A stretch of DNA of 25,135 bases from positions 1 to 25,135 of the IMG/VR virus record IMGVR_UViG_3300025141_000686, one strand, 5' to 3'. The stretch is from a virus. Below the pieces are notes generated by a model. The model did no database searches. It was not told where the DNA came from and worked only from the letters and a program-made list of their open reading frames with translations. Position numbers and translations under genes: made by a program. This document shows, piece after piece, positions 8,129 through 16,339 of the stretch; the stretch's first letter is position 1; every line of letters begins with the position of its first letter.

Positions 8129-8650
8129 ATGGATGCCCCATTATCAGTATTATTAAGAGATGGAACACATGCAGGAGCTTCTGTTAGATTAGCTCTAAAA
8201 GCTGAACAGTTTTCTGTTAATATAGCAAGAACTCCTCTTGTAACAGCTATTGCAGGAATAACTCCTATTATATTAGATTTGAGAATAAATAGACCTAGCA
8301 TAACTATATCTGGTCTTATAGATAATATCGGAAACGACACTACTAATACAACGTCTGGTTTTGAAGATATGGAGTCTATGACTATTAGTGGTCAAGTTTA
8401 TTACATTCCATATAAAAATTATTTAGAAGGTAAATTAGTTACATGGGGAACTGGAGGTAGTACAGATTTACAGGTAGAAGTAGGTGATGCCACAACTCCT
8501 ATACATTCTGGTGGTACTGATGCTACTGGTGGGGGTATATATAGAGTAGCTACACAACAAATGCAGTTTGCTCTTGCACCGGGTATGGAAGATAGATGGA
8601 CGTATAGTGTTCAATTTGCAGCTAAGTTAAGAAACGATATTACATTTTAA
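8129..8650 (+). CDS. Putative distal tail / baseplate protein
   Basis: This 173-residue, beta-rich protein follows the tape measure gene, the position of distal tail (Dit-like) proteins in siphoviruses. It shows alternating hydrophobic strands (TPIILDLRINRPSITISGLI) and a C-terminal pair (QMQFALAPG and RWTYSVQFAAKL). No catalytic motif, signal peptide or Cys is present. AGGAGA at 8112-8117 lies ~11 nt before the ATG. I do not recognise the family from sequence alone; the call is from location and fold type, and a minor tail protein is an equally good label. Confidence 0.45.
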   Translation: MDAPLSVLLRDGTHAGASVRLALKAEQFSVNIARTPLVTAIAGITPIILDLRINRPSITISGLIDNIGNDTTNTTSGFEDMESMTISGQVYYIPYKNYLEGKLVTWGTGGSTDLQVEVGDATTPIHSGGTDATGGGIYRVATQQMQFALAPGMEDRWTYSVQFAAKLRNDITF

Positions 8651-8661
8651 GGAGTAGCTAA

Positions 8662-11600
8662 ATGCCCGGAAGGTCAATGTTGCAATATCATGCAACTAAA
8701 CAGATGACATTGCTTAATGAAGCATTGGATGATTCAGAAACAGCCGTAGATGTGGATGCTAGTCATGGTTTACAAGTAGGTCAGCATATAACCGTAGATA
8801 GTGAAATCATGAAGATTACTAGTTTTGCATCTACTAATACTGCTAATGTAACTAGAGCGCAAAAAGGAACTACAGCAGCAGAGCATACTGATAATACTGA
8901 AGTTTATTCGGATGTATGGAATGATGTAGTTGTTAGTGGAACAACTGTTTCTGCTTTATCTAGTGTAACTATAGTAGATTCAATTAATGTGTCTAGAAAA
9001 GCTAGTATAACTATAGATAATACTCCTGCTGACCCATTTAATGCTACAGTTGCTACTGCTAATGGCCCTTATACAGGAATATTTACAGATTATATAAATG
9101 TAAGAATCTTAGATTCTGATGTAAAACAAACACTTTTTGCAGGAAAAGTTTTTTCTGTAGATGAGATTTATGATTTTAATACAGGTCATAAGATTAAATT
9201 AGAATGTGAGGATGATTTAGGTGTATTAAATTTACAGGAAGCTCAACATGCTCATGCAATTGAAATAGATATATCCAAAGCTGTTTTTAATCAGGTGTAT
9301 TTAACTGATACAAGAGATGATATTCTTCATCAATATACAGGAGATGCCATTTCAAGTAAGGGGGGTTTAATGGCTACTATATGTAATTTATATGCCCCAG
9401 ATATTAATTTTTCACCCGGAACTTCTGGGGATATGGCTAATGAACTACAGATAGAAACTCTACAAGCTAATACAGACGGTCAGTTAGATTTGAATGTGGC
9501 AACTGTTGCAGAGAAATATCCCACTAATGGTATTTATAGATTTGACGTAGGCCCTACTACTTTTGGAGGGCATCTAGCTCTTCTTGCAGAAGGTAATCCT
9601 ACTGATACAAATGCTCAAACTTTTGGAACTGATATATATGTTGATTCAGATGCTTTAGATATAACAAATACTTATACCAGATGGAATTCACGACTGAGAG
9701 TTATAACTAGAGGATTTGACCCTGTTACTCACACAGATTTAGATTTAAAAAATAATCCTACTAAAGGGTTATCTATAGAATATCCTAGTAATAATACAGC
9801 TTTTTCTGGGCAAAAACAAATAATGTATGAGTTTGAAAATCAAGACAATAAAGATTCAAATTTTAATTCAGCATCTGTTAATTATAAAGAACTGGTTCTT
9901 GCTACTGATGGGGCAGCTTATGAAGAAAGGTCTGTAGATATGGAATTAGTATCTATTAAAGATTGGCATTATCCTACTTTATTTGTAGCTTCTCCGAATG
10001 AAGCAGATGCTACTGTAGCACAGCAGATTAATATATCTAATGGTTTAGGAGCAAATAATACAGAACAATTAACTAAAGATGAGCAAACACTAGTACATAC
10101 AGATTATCAAGGATATAACGCAAAGGTGGCTCATTGGTTACAAGTAAAAGTTTCTGGTACTTGGAAAACAGTAGCTAGAATACAATGGTTAGATAGAACG
10201 TCAGGTACAATTAGTAGTGCATCTCCAGCATATGCTTTAATATCAGAAGTACAAGATACTATATCTACTAACGTAAATACAGGTTATTTTAAAGAAGGAA
10301 CTGTTTGGAGACAGACACCAATACAGAAAGGGGTGTTAGCTTATAAAGCTTATGTAGTAGGTTCTGCTGTTTTATGTGCTAATGTAATAGATACGGTTAA
10401 TACTACTATTAACTCATCTGTAACTAGTTTTATTATTAGTCATAATGTTAAAGCTAATTTTGGGCTTAACGCTAGAATAAAAATAGATAGTGAAATTATG
10501 ATAATAACTGCTCTTACTGATAATACTACACTTAACGTTCAACGAGCGCAAGAAGGTACTTCTGCTGCATCACATGCTTATAATGCAGTTATAAATGTTA
10601 CTATACCCCAAGATGAAACTACTAGTTTTGATGTAGAATCTGGGCATGAGATTGAGAATGGTAATTTATTAGCTATAGAATGTGCGCATTTTGACTATAC
10701 TGAAGTAATGCGAGTTACAGGTGTTGCTGGAGATACTATTACTGTAGTTAGAGGATTATCGGATACTGTATATGCAGATAATGACCCTACTACCATAGCT
10801 CTTCCGGCCGAAACTCAATTAGCCGAAGTACTGGATACATCGGAGACTGAGATAGATGTATCAAGTGGAACTCCCTTTGAAGATGGAGATACTATTACAA
10901 TTGATGAAGAAGATATGACCATTACTGGTATAGCTACTAATACTTTAACTGTAACAAGGGGAGCTAATAGCACAACAGCTGCTGGACATGATAATAGTAC
11001 TAAAATTTATAAGAAAGCTGTTGAGCTTTATAAAGGTGGTGAATCTGTAGATTTGAAATATCCATCTTTTGTACTTAAAGAAAGACCTATGCAATCTATG
11101 AATAATATTAAAAAAGCGACTGAGTTAAATATTCAAACTGTGAATAAGCCCAAAGCAATACGACAAGAGGTTGCTGCTGCTTTATATCGTGGAAATAATA
11201 CTACTTCTCAGATTCTTAAATTCAGAACCTATGAAAAACCTACATGGTATGTAGATGATAGCCCTTCGGCAGTAGCTGCTGATACTCCACAGACTGGTAT
11301 AACAAAAATAACAGCTTCTACTAATACTATATTATATGGTCTTGATAGAGGTATGTCTTTGGTAAAATTGGACAGTAGTTCAAATCCTACCACTACTTAT
11401 GGATATGTAGCTTGTTTAGTATCTAATTCAACTACTTCAATACTTGAGACAGTTTTAAATACAGGAAGTATCTCTGCTAGTGATACAGTACGTTATTATA
11501 TTCCTGTTAGAGTTGGGGATTCTCTATATGTTAAAAACAATACAGCTAATATATCAGCAAATGCTATAGTATTAGGAACTGTTTTTACCGAAGGTAATGG

Positions 11601-12108
11601 AGTTCAAACTACTAATTGGACAGTCTCAACGGCTGGTTCTTCGTTTAAAAGATATAGGCATCTTCTTTCTAATTTAGCAACTAAACAGGATATATCTGGA
11701 CTGAGAAGAGTTATAAAGGCTCATACACATGATAGTCCTTTTATTACTTTTCCATTAGTAAGTAATGGTGATGCTCAAATAGATTGGACTCCTGCTGGAG
11801 AACTAAGAATAGGCACTAAGTCTATTTCCATAGCTGCTGGCACTACGGCATCTACTATGGTTAATGATGCTGATGGAAATACTGGTCAATCAAGTACTCC
11901 TCTGGCAACAGATGAATATTTAATTTATTGGCCGGGTACAGGAACAGCTCTTAAAACCATCAAAAGAAAAAATTATGTAAATGTAGAAGGCAATAATGAT
12001 GTAGTTATAGCTAGATGTGCCGATAGGTCTGGGGCTGGAGCCAAATATGTGATGACAATAGATATTGATTTGAGAGCAAGTGCTACTGGAGCAATTACTA
12101 ATACATAA
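8662..12108 (+). CDS. Large tail-tip / baseplate hub-like protein with repeated beta modules
   Basis: At 1148 residues this is the largest gene of the window. A beta module at ~16-84 (VGQHITVDSEIMKITS, VTRAQKGTTAAEH) recurs at ~574-645 (IKIDSEIMIITA, VQRAQEGTSAASH), more weakly at ~650-715, and at ~716-785 (ITIDEEDMTITG, VTRGANSTTAAGH). Between copies 1 and 2 lies a hub-like segment from ~107 (SINVSRKASITIDN, then LFAGKVFSVDEIYD and KIKLECEDDLGVL), similar to baseplate hub/Tal proteins that close the tail tube. The C-terminal ~100 residues have the 'YLIYWP...VVIA' type end seen in tail proteins. The position after the tape measure and distal tail genes supports a tail-tip hub that may also bind the host. 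AAGGAG precedes the ATG. No peptidoglycan hydrolase motif is visible. Confidence 0.6.
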   Translation: MPGRSMLQYHATKQMTLLNEALDDSETAVDVDASHGLQVGQHITVDSEIMKITSFASTNTANVTRAQKGTTAAEHTDNTEVYSDVWNDVVVSGTTVSALSSVTIVDSINVSRKASITIDNTPADPFNATVATANGPYTGIFTDYINVRILDSDVKQTLFAGKVFSVDEIYDFNTGHKIKLECEDDLGVLNLQEAQHAHAIEIDISKAVFNQVYLTDTRDDILHQYTGDAISSKGGLMATICNLYAPDINFSPGTSGDMANELQIETLQANTDGQLDLNVATVAEKYPTNGIYRFDVGPTTFGGHLALLAEGNPTDTNAQTFGTDIYVDSDALDITNTYTRWNSRLRVITRGFDPVTHTDLDLKNNPTKGLSIEYPSNNTAFSGQKQIMYEFENQDNKDSNFNSASVNYKELVLATDGAAYEERSVDMELVSIKDWHYPTLFVASPNEADATVAQQINISNGLGANNTEQLTKDEQTLVHTDYQGYNAKVAHWLQVKVSGTWKTVARIQWLDRTSGTISSASPAYALISEVQDTISTNVNTGYFKEGTVWRQTPIQKGVLAYKAYVVGSAVLCANVIDTVNTTINSSVTSFIISHNVKANFGLNARIKIDSEIMIITALTDNTTLNVQRAQEGTSAASHAYNAVINVTIPQDETTSFDVESGHEIENGNLLAIECAHFDYTEVMRVTGVAGDTITVVRGLSDTVYADNDPTTIALPAETQLAEVLDTSETEIDVSSGTPFEDGDTITIDEEDMTITGIATNTLTVTRGANSTTAAGHDNSTKIYKKAVELYKGGESVDLKYPSFVLKERPMQSMNNIKKATELNIQTVNKPKAIRQEVAAALYRGNNTTSQILKFRTYEKPTWYVDDSPSAVAADTPQTGITKITASTNTILYGLDRGMSLVKLDSSSNPTTTYGYVACLVSNSTTSILETVLNTGSISASDTVRYYIPVRVGDSLYVKNNTANISANAIVLGTVFTEGNGVQTTNWTVSTAGSSFKRYRHLLSNLATKQDISGLRRVIKAHTHDSPFITFPLVSNGDAQIDWTPAGELRIGTKSISIAAGTTASTMVNDADGNTGQSSTPLATDEYLIYWPGTGTALKTIKRKNYVNVEGNNDVVIARCADRSGAGAKYVMTIDIDLRASATGAITNT

Positions 12109-12110
12109 GT

Positions 12111-12497
12111 ATGAATCGAGAAAAAATCGAACAGATTATTGGATATAGACAAGAAAAGCCTCATGAAACTTTACAAGGTATAGCAGATTATTTTAAAGTT
12201 TCTAAACCATATATCCATAAAGTATTAAAAAATAATAATATTCCTACAGTCGGAGCGAAAACCAAGACTGTGAAATATTGTTTAGTTTGTGGTGAGGTAA
12301 CTCCAAGAAAAAGAAAGCTTTGTCCCGGTAGATGTTCTTATACATATTACAATATAAAAGTTAATTGTGCTTTTTGCAGAATTCCTTTCTATAGAAAACG
12401 AGGGCAAATCAAACAGAAATATAATAGTGGACAATATAAAAATATATATTGTAGCTGGAAATGTTATTGTAGAGGACAAAGAGACAAAAGAAGTTGA
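12111..12497 (+). CDS. HTH plus double Cys4 zinc-module protein, putative regulator
   Basis: The 128 residues start with a helix-turn-helix at ~19-43 (LQGIADYFKVSKPYIHKVLK). Two cysteine clusters follow: CLVC...CPGRC (~57-75) and CAFC...CSWKC with a further Cys (~86-120), each able to bind one zinc. The C-terminal half is very basic. The plan suggests a nucleic-acid-binding protein, either a transcription regulator or a relic of a modular zinc-finger protein associated with HNH homing endonucleases; no HNH motif is seen. It lies at the junction between structural and replication modules, beside a sigma-like gene, which favours regulation. No strong ribosome site is present (2-nt gap after the hub gene). 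Confidence 0.6.
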   Translation: MNREKIEQIIGYRQEKPHETLQGIADYFKVSKPYIHKVLKNNNIPTVGAKTKTVKYCLVCGEVTPRKRKLCPGRCSYTYYNIKVNCAFCRIPFYRKRGQIKQKYNSGQYKNIYCSWKCYCRGQRDKRS

Positions 12498-12522
12498 TTC
12501 TTTTTTCATATTAATATAAAAT
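12494..12522 (+). promoter_or_regulatory. Putative promoter of the control/replication operon
   Basis: TTGATT (12494-12499) and TAAAAT (12517-12522) are separated by 17 nt and match sigma-70 -35 and -10 boxes in 4 of 6 and 5 of 6 positions. They sit in the 42-base gap before the membrane protein, sigma-like and replication genes, the natural boundary between late and early regions. Confidence 0.45.
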
Positions 12523-12539
12523 TTGTACAGGTACTTTTT

Positions 12540-12746
12540 ATGAAATGGTTAGATAAGAGTTTTTGGACATTGTTCGCATCTTTGTCCGTAGCACACATTA
12601 TGGAAGATATGGTTTGGGCTGTTTTAGCTCGGTATACCACGATTTCTATATTTATCTTATTGGGGGGAATAATACTTTGGTCGTTTGGTACGGCTGTAAT
12701 TCTAAAAAAATTAGGTAAAACAGGATTCTTCTATGGAAATAAATGA
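12540..12746 (+). CDS. Small membrane protein, possible holin-like
   Basis: A 68-residue protein with one certain membrane helix at ~34-55 (ISIFILLGGIILWSFGTAVIL) and a less certain one at ~8-28 (FWTLFASLSVAHIMEDMVW). The C-terminal tail is basic. Size and topology are compatible with a small holin, but no endolysin is visible in this window, so lysis context is lacking; superinfection exclusion or another membrane function is equally possible. It follows a promoter-like sequence, has a weak AGG ribosome site, and overlaps the sigma-like gene by 14 nt, which indicates co-translation. Confidence 0.5.
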   Translation: MKWLDKSFWTLFASLSVAHIMEDMVWAVLARYTTISIFILLGGIILWSFGTAVILKKLGKTGFFYGNK

Positions 12747-13353
12747 AGAATTAATCCGAAAATGGGAACCTAAAATTCAAAGAATGCTTTTGGTATGGTT
12801 TGTTCCGGGCATGACCAAAGAAGATTTAGCTCAAGAATTACGAATAGCTATAATTAAAGCAGCTAAATCTTATAGAAGTGATGCATCTACTATATTTCAT
12901 ACTTATCTACATAGAACTATGGTTAATACTATAATTACTTTAATTAGTAAGCAGAACAAAAGTAGAGTAATTTGCAGTAGTTGTGGAAAATCTAATACCA
13001 AACAAGTTAAAAAATGTGTTCTTTGTAAAGAACTTCTTCCAAAGGAATCTCCTACAGCCATGTCTTTTGAAAAGTTAGGTGATGATAATAGTCCAGTCGG
13101 ATATTTACCATTTTTATCTCCTTTTAGAATATGGGTTGATACTGGTATTATAGAAAATATGTTTTCTGATGAGGCAGCTACTTATGAACAAGTAGAGATG
13201 GATGCGTGGTTGGATTCACAAAAGCTTGAGCCAAAAGAAAGGGCTTTTATTTCTTTGCGTTTATATGGACTTACTATGGAAGAGATTACTGAAGATTTGG
13301 GGGAGTCTGCTTATAAAATTAGGCAGTCTTTGCGTGGAAAAATACAATTATGA
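12733..13353 (+). CDS. Sigma-70-family-like factor with inserted zinc ribbon
   Basis: Residues ~10-72 resemble sigma region 2 (DLAQELRIAIIKAAKSY and FHTYLHRTMVNTI: acidic D-x2-QE, then a Tyr/Phe-rich helix and conserved Asn), the part that binds core RNA polymerase and the -10 element. Residues ~164-204 resemble region 4 (LEPKERAFISLRLYGLTMEE followed by a recognition-type helix). Between them, C81-x2-C84 and C95-x2-C98 form a zinc ribbon, an unusual insertion for a sigma factor. At 206 residues it has the length of small ECF/phage sigmas plus the insert. It would redirect host RNA polymerase to phage promoters. The start has AGGA 7 nt upstream; the TGA overlaps the next ATG. An anti-sigma or RNAP-binding role cannot be excluded. 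Confidence 0.65.
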   Translation: MEINEELIRKWEPKIQRMLLVWFVPGMTKEDLAQELRIAIIKAAKSYRSDASTIFHTYLHRTMVNTIITLISKQNKSRVICSSCGKSNTKQVKKCVLCKELLPKESPTAMSFEKLGDDNSPVGYLPFLSPFRIWVDTGIIENMFSDEAATYEQVEMDAWLDSQKLEPKERAFISLRLYGLTMEEITEDLGESAYKIRQSLRGKIQL

Positions 13354-13829
13354 CTGCAAAAATTTTGTCCGATTACAACCAACGAGACATATACACCTTT
13401 TTTATGAAGTTGTATAAAGAGAAACATGGAATAGATTATAGAGGAGTTGGTTTTATTAACGATGAAATGCAATTAATCAGAAAGGCTATAGAAGAAAATG
13501 GAGCAGCTCAGATAGTTTGTGCCACAATAAATTGTATAGAACAGAATAATAGGTCAGTTACTATACGGTTTTTTATAGCAGGGTTAAAATATTATGTAAC
13601 TCCCTATCCTCCTGTAGTTTATTGGGCAGTTAAGCAATTTGCTGATAATGAAATTAAAAAACTATGGAGAAAGTTTGAAATTTTAGATTCTGTATGGCTT
13701 CCTAGAGGGTCTCAAAACATAGAACGTACTGAAATTTTAAATGAATTAAAGAAGTGGGCTAATGCCAAAAATAAATCGAAGAAGAAGAGGAAAACTAATA
13801 CAAAAACCAAACCCAAAACAAACGTTTAA
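13350..13829 (+). CDS. Hypothetical protein upstream of helicase, basic C-terminus
   Basis: The protein has 159 residues and no recognised family. It has helices at the N-terminus (YNQRDIYTFFMKLYKEKHG), a central segment with EENGAAQIVCATINCIEQ, and 'YYVTPYPPVVYWAVKQF'. The last ~25 residues are almost entirely Lys/Thr/Arg/Asn, typical of a flexible nucleic-acid-binding tail. It starts at an ATGA overlap with the sigma-like gene and lies two genes upstream of the replicative helicase. Phage helicase loaders and replisome organisers often occupy this slot and are poorly conserved, so this is a reasonable but unproven role. Its 3' end overlaps the next gene by 68 nt in another frame. Confidence 0.55.
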   Translation: MTAKILSDYNQRDIYTFFMKLYKEKHGIDYRGVGFINDEMQLIRKAIEENGAAQIVCATINCIEQNNRSVTIRFFIAGLKYYVTPYPPVVYWAVKQFADNEIKKLWRKFEILDSVWLPRGSQNIERTEILNELKKWANAKNKSKKKRKTNTKTKPKTNV

Positions 13830-13989
13830 GGTACTTGTTATGGATAGTACGTCAGGTGACGTATCATTAATTGGTGAATATGCTTCTTTTTCCGAAGCAA
13901 AACTGGTAGTTGACAAGACTGATACGTCTGGTGTATTATGCTTTGTACACGATGAAAGTAACAGAGTTTTGTATAGAAAAGGAGAGTGA
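13762..13989 (+). CDS. Small hypothetical protein (start uncertain)
   Basis: A 75-residue product of unknown function. The part from ~residue 22 looks like a compact alpha/beta domain (FKVLVMDSTSGDVSLIGEYA, then SEAKLVVD, then GVLCFVHDE). The first ~20 residues, starting with MPKINRRRRG, are basic and encoded over the basic tail of the preceding gene (68-nt overlap). If the ATG at 13840 is used instead, the overlap disappears but the first strand is cut, so I prefer 13762. It ends 6 nt before the helicase start and shares its transcript. Confidence 0.5.
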   Translation: MPKINRRRRGKLIQKPNPKQTFKVLVMDSTSGDVSLIGEYASFSEAKLVVDKTDTSGVLCFVHDESNRVLYRKGE

Positions 13990-13995
13990 GACGTA

Positions 13996-15258
13996 ATGTC
14001 AAGAAAAGATAATTATGACTATGTAGAATCGGCTATTATTTTTGGTCTTGATTCAAAAGCTAATTTAAATGATTTTAAATATGTAGAAAAAGATTTTGCT
14101 ACACATGGTTCTGCTTATGCATATGTAGTTAAGTTTTGGGAAAAATATGGGGAATTTCCTTCTCCAGAACACCTGTTTAAAGAGTTTCCTTTGTTAGCAA
14201 AAGAAGCCCAATCCGTTAATTTTGATTATGCTAAAGAGGAATTTAAAAGCCATGTATTACAAAGAAAAGTAATAAAAGCTGTTAAAAATGAAATGGATTT
14301 AGTTTATAAAAATCCTAAAAGAGCTTTATCTAATATCATGATAAACCTAACTGATATTGAAGTTATTTATGATGAAGATGTTCAAAGTTATGATACTGGT
14401 AATTTAGATAGATTAAGTGAATGGAAACAGAGAACTAAAATACGAGAAATGGGCGAGGGTATGATGGGAATACCTACCAGTTTCAAAACTATAAATGATA
14501 CTGGAGTAGGTTGGATGAAAGGGGAATTAATAGCTATGTTTGCTAGACCTACTATAGGTAAAACATGGATGTGTGTTCATGCAGCAGCTACGGCTGTCAC
14601 TAAAGGTTTTAGAACTTTATTGATTTCTACCGAAATGCCTACTAGAGCTATTAACATGAGAACAGATGTAGTATTAGGTAACATGATGGGTTATAAATTA
14701 TCTCACTCAGCTCTTCGTAGAGGAGATAAAATAGATGAATTAGAATATACAAAGTTTTTACAGGATGCTAATAATAAATCTTTGTTGGTTTGTGACCATA
14801 TAGCAGGACAAATGGGTATATCTACTCAAGCTATTGCTAGTCTTGTAAGAAAACATAAACCTGATTTTGTAGTTATTGATGGGGTATATCTAGTTTCTAC
14901 TGGAGATAGAAGACAAGCTGTATGGGAACAGTCTCATGCGCTTTTCTATGGTTTAAAGAATCTTGCTACAGCTACAGATACTCCAATTATGGTATCAACT
15001 CAAGCTACTAGAGAAGCATCTAATATGTTTATTCCTCCAAGGGCTGACCAAGTAGCTTTTGGGGATGCTTTAATTAGAGCAGCTGACGTTGCTATGGCTA
15101 TGTGTGCTTTAGAAAATGATGATAAAAAACGCATGGTACAATTTCAAAAATATCGTGATGGTGAGTTAGCAAAAGATACTACTGTCATGGATTGGAATTT
15201 AGATTGTGGGGATATAAAAGAACTACCAGATTATGATTGGATGCAAATGAGTACATAA
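13996..15258 (+). CDS. DnaB-type replicative DNA helicase
   Basis: At 420 residues this is a RecA-fold, SF4 hexameric helicase that would unwind the replication fork. Residues ~1-130 form a helical N-terminal domain for primase/loader contacts. The motor begins near 158 (GIPTSFKTINDTGVGWMKGE, typical 'G...FD.lt.G...GEL' element). Walker A is ARPTIGKT at 183-190, with Ala in place of the usual first Gly. Walker B is FVVID at 291-295, followed by the ARR-like 'RQAVWEQSH' region and a Gln sensor (STQATRE). It is followed by the primase gene two steps downstream, so the two proteins should act together. A GGAG ribosome site lies ~12 nt before the ATG. Confidence 0.88.
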   Translation: MSRKDNYDYVESAIIFGLDSKANLNDFKYVEKDFATHGSAYAYVVKFWEKYGEFPSPEHLFKEFPLLAKEAQSVNFDYAKEEFKSHVLQRKVIKAVKNEMDLVYKNPKRALSNIMINLTDIEVIYDEDVQSYDTGNLDRLSEWKQRTKIREMGEGMMGIPTSFKTINDTGVGWMKGELIAMFARPTIGKTWMCVHAAATAVTKGFRTLLISTEMPTRAINMRTDVVLGNMMGYKLSHSALRRGDKIDELEYTKFLQDANNKSLLVCDHIAGQMGISTQAIASLVRKHKPDFVVIDGVYLVSTGDRRQAVWEQSHALFYGLKNLATATDTPIMVSTQATREASNMFIPPRADQVAFGDALIRAADVAMAMCALENDDKKRMVQFQKYRDGELAKDTTVMDWNLDCGDIKELPDYDWMQMST

Positions 15259-15279
15259 TTTTTTAATAGGAGTGTAGAT

Positions 15280-15468
15280 ATGGGCATTTTAGATTGGTTT
15301 ACAGAAGATGACGATGGAGTAATAGTAAAATCTTTGACCAGTAAAGGATTAGGTAAAGAACCTATAGAAATTACTGTTGGAGATATTAAAAAGGGAATTG
15401 CTAAAGATTCTCGTGGATATGAGAATGAAGTGGTACTCTTTTTAAGAAAGAATAAAAAAGACCGATGA
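15280..15468 (+). CDS. Small hypothetical protein between helicase and primase
   Basis: A 62-residue protein with an acidic start (MGILDWFTEDDDG) and a basic end. It is not recognised. AGGAG lies 10 nt before the ATG, and the TGA overlaps the primase ATG (ATGA), so it is translated with the primase. The size and the conserved-looking GDIKKGIAKDSRGYENEVV segment suggest a small folded domain, possibly a replisome accessory, but nothing in the sequence shows this. Confidence 0.55.
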   Translation: MGILDWFTEDDDGVIVKSLTSKGLGKEPIEITVGDIKKGIAKDSRGYENEVVLFLRKNKKDR

Positions 15469-16337
15469 TGGATTGGGCTTCTATATTAATCAAATACGGA
15501 GTCCAAATCTCAGATGAAATTCAATTTGATATAGTTTGTCCTTTTCACCATGACAATACTCCTTCATTAAGTATCAATGTAGAACGAGGTGAGTGGCATT
15601 GTCATGCAGGATGTGGAGGGGGCAAACTAGAATATTTCATCTCAAAATTTTCAGGAAAACCTTGGAAAGAGATAGAAACTAATGAAACATGGGAGATAGA
15701 TTTTTCTGATTTTGAGGATAAACCATCCGTAGAAGAAGAAGATAGTGATTCTATTATTGATTATGGGGATAATTTAGTAGACATTCCTTCTAATCATTGG
15801 ATATTTAAAAGAGGTTTTACTAAAAGCATTTTAGATAAATGGGATTGTAAGGTTAATTCTTATAATGATTTAGTAATTCCTATAAAAACTAAAGAGGGTA
15901 CTACTTCAGGTTGGATAACTAGAAGAATTCAAGCTACCCCAAAATATATGTATTCTAAAGGATTGAAGAAAAGTAAACTTTTGTATGGTATAAACCATCT
16001 TCAATCAGTTGGTACATTATATATAGTTGAGGGAGCTTTGGATGCCATGTGGATGGATTATCATGGATACCCCACTGTAGCTATATTAGGAGCAAGGATA
16101 AGTAAAGCACAAGTAAGCTTAATACGTTCCTTATATCCTAGTGAAGTAGTATTGTGTTTAGATAATGATGAAGCAGGTCAAAGAGGAATTGATAGAGCAA
16201 CACTTGACATGGAAGGTTTATTTATGTTATCTTATATAAACATACCTGATATATATAAAGATTTACAGGAAATACCTAATAAAGAACTTTTAAAGAAAGT
16301 AATAAAAAATAAAGCCTTATGGCGAGGGAGTATATAG
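15465..16337 (+). CDS. DNA primase (CHC2 zinc finger + Toprim)
   Basis: This protein of 290 residues makes RNA primers for lagging-strand synthesis. The N-terminal zinc finger is CPFH (25-28) with PSLSIN and WHCHAGCGGG (Cys46, Cys50), a variant common in phage primases. The Toprim catalytic domain has the EG-x2-D motif (E189, G190, D193, in IVEGALDAM) and the DNDEAG motif (233-238) that hold the catalytic metal. The length matches compact phage primases lacking the helicase-binding C-terminal domain of bacterial DnaG; the helicase is encoded separately upstream. An acidic linker (~88-105) joins finger and core. The start may be ATG 15465 or the adjoining ATG 15468. Confidence 0.9.
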   Translation: MMDWASILIKYGVQISDEIQFDIVCPFHHDNTPSLSINVERGEWHCHAGCGGGKLEYFISKFSGKPWKEIETNETWEIDFSDFEDKPSVEEEDSDSIIDYGDNLVDIPSNHWIFKRGFTKSILDKWDCKVNSYNDLVIPIKTKEGTTSGWITRRIQATPKYMYSKGLKKSKLLYGINHLQSVGTLYIVEGALDAMWMDYHGYPTVAILGARISKAQVSLIRSLYPSEVVLCLDNDEAGQRGIDRATLDMEGLFMLSYINIPDIYKDLQEIPNKELLKKVIKNKALWRGSI

Positions 16338-16339
16338 AT

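Noticed and set aside
12540-12746. Confident holin call
   Set aside because: Size and membrane helix fit, but no endolysin or spanin is nearby, so it is kept as a small membrane protein.
13202-13417. 71-residue + strand ORF overlapping the sigma-like gene
   Set aside because: It is a shadow frame across the end of the sigma-like gene and the start of the next; no domain or start signal supports it.
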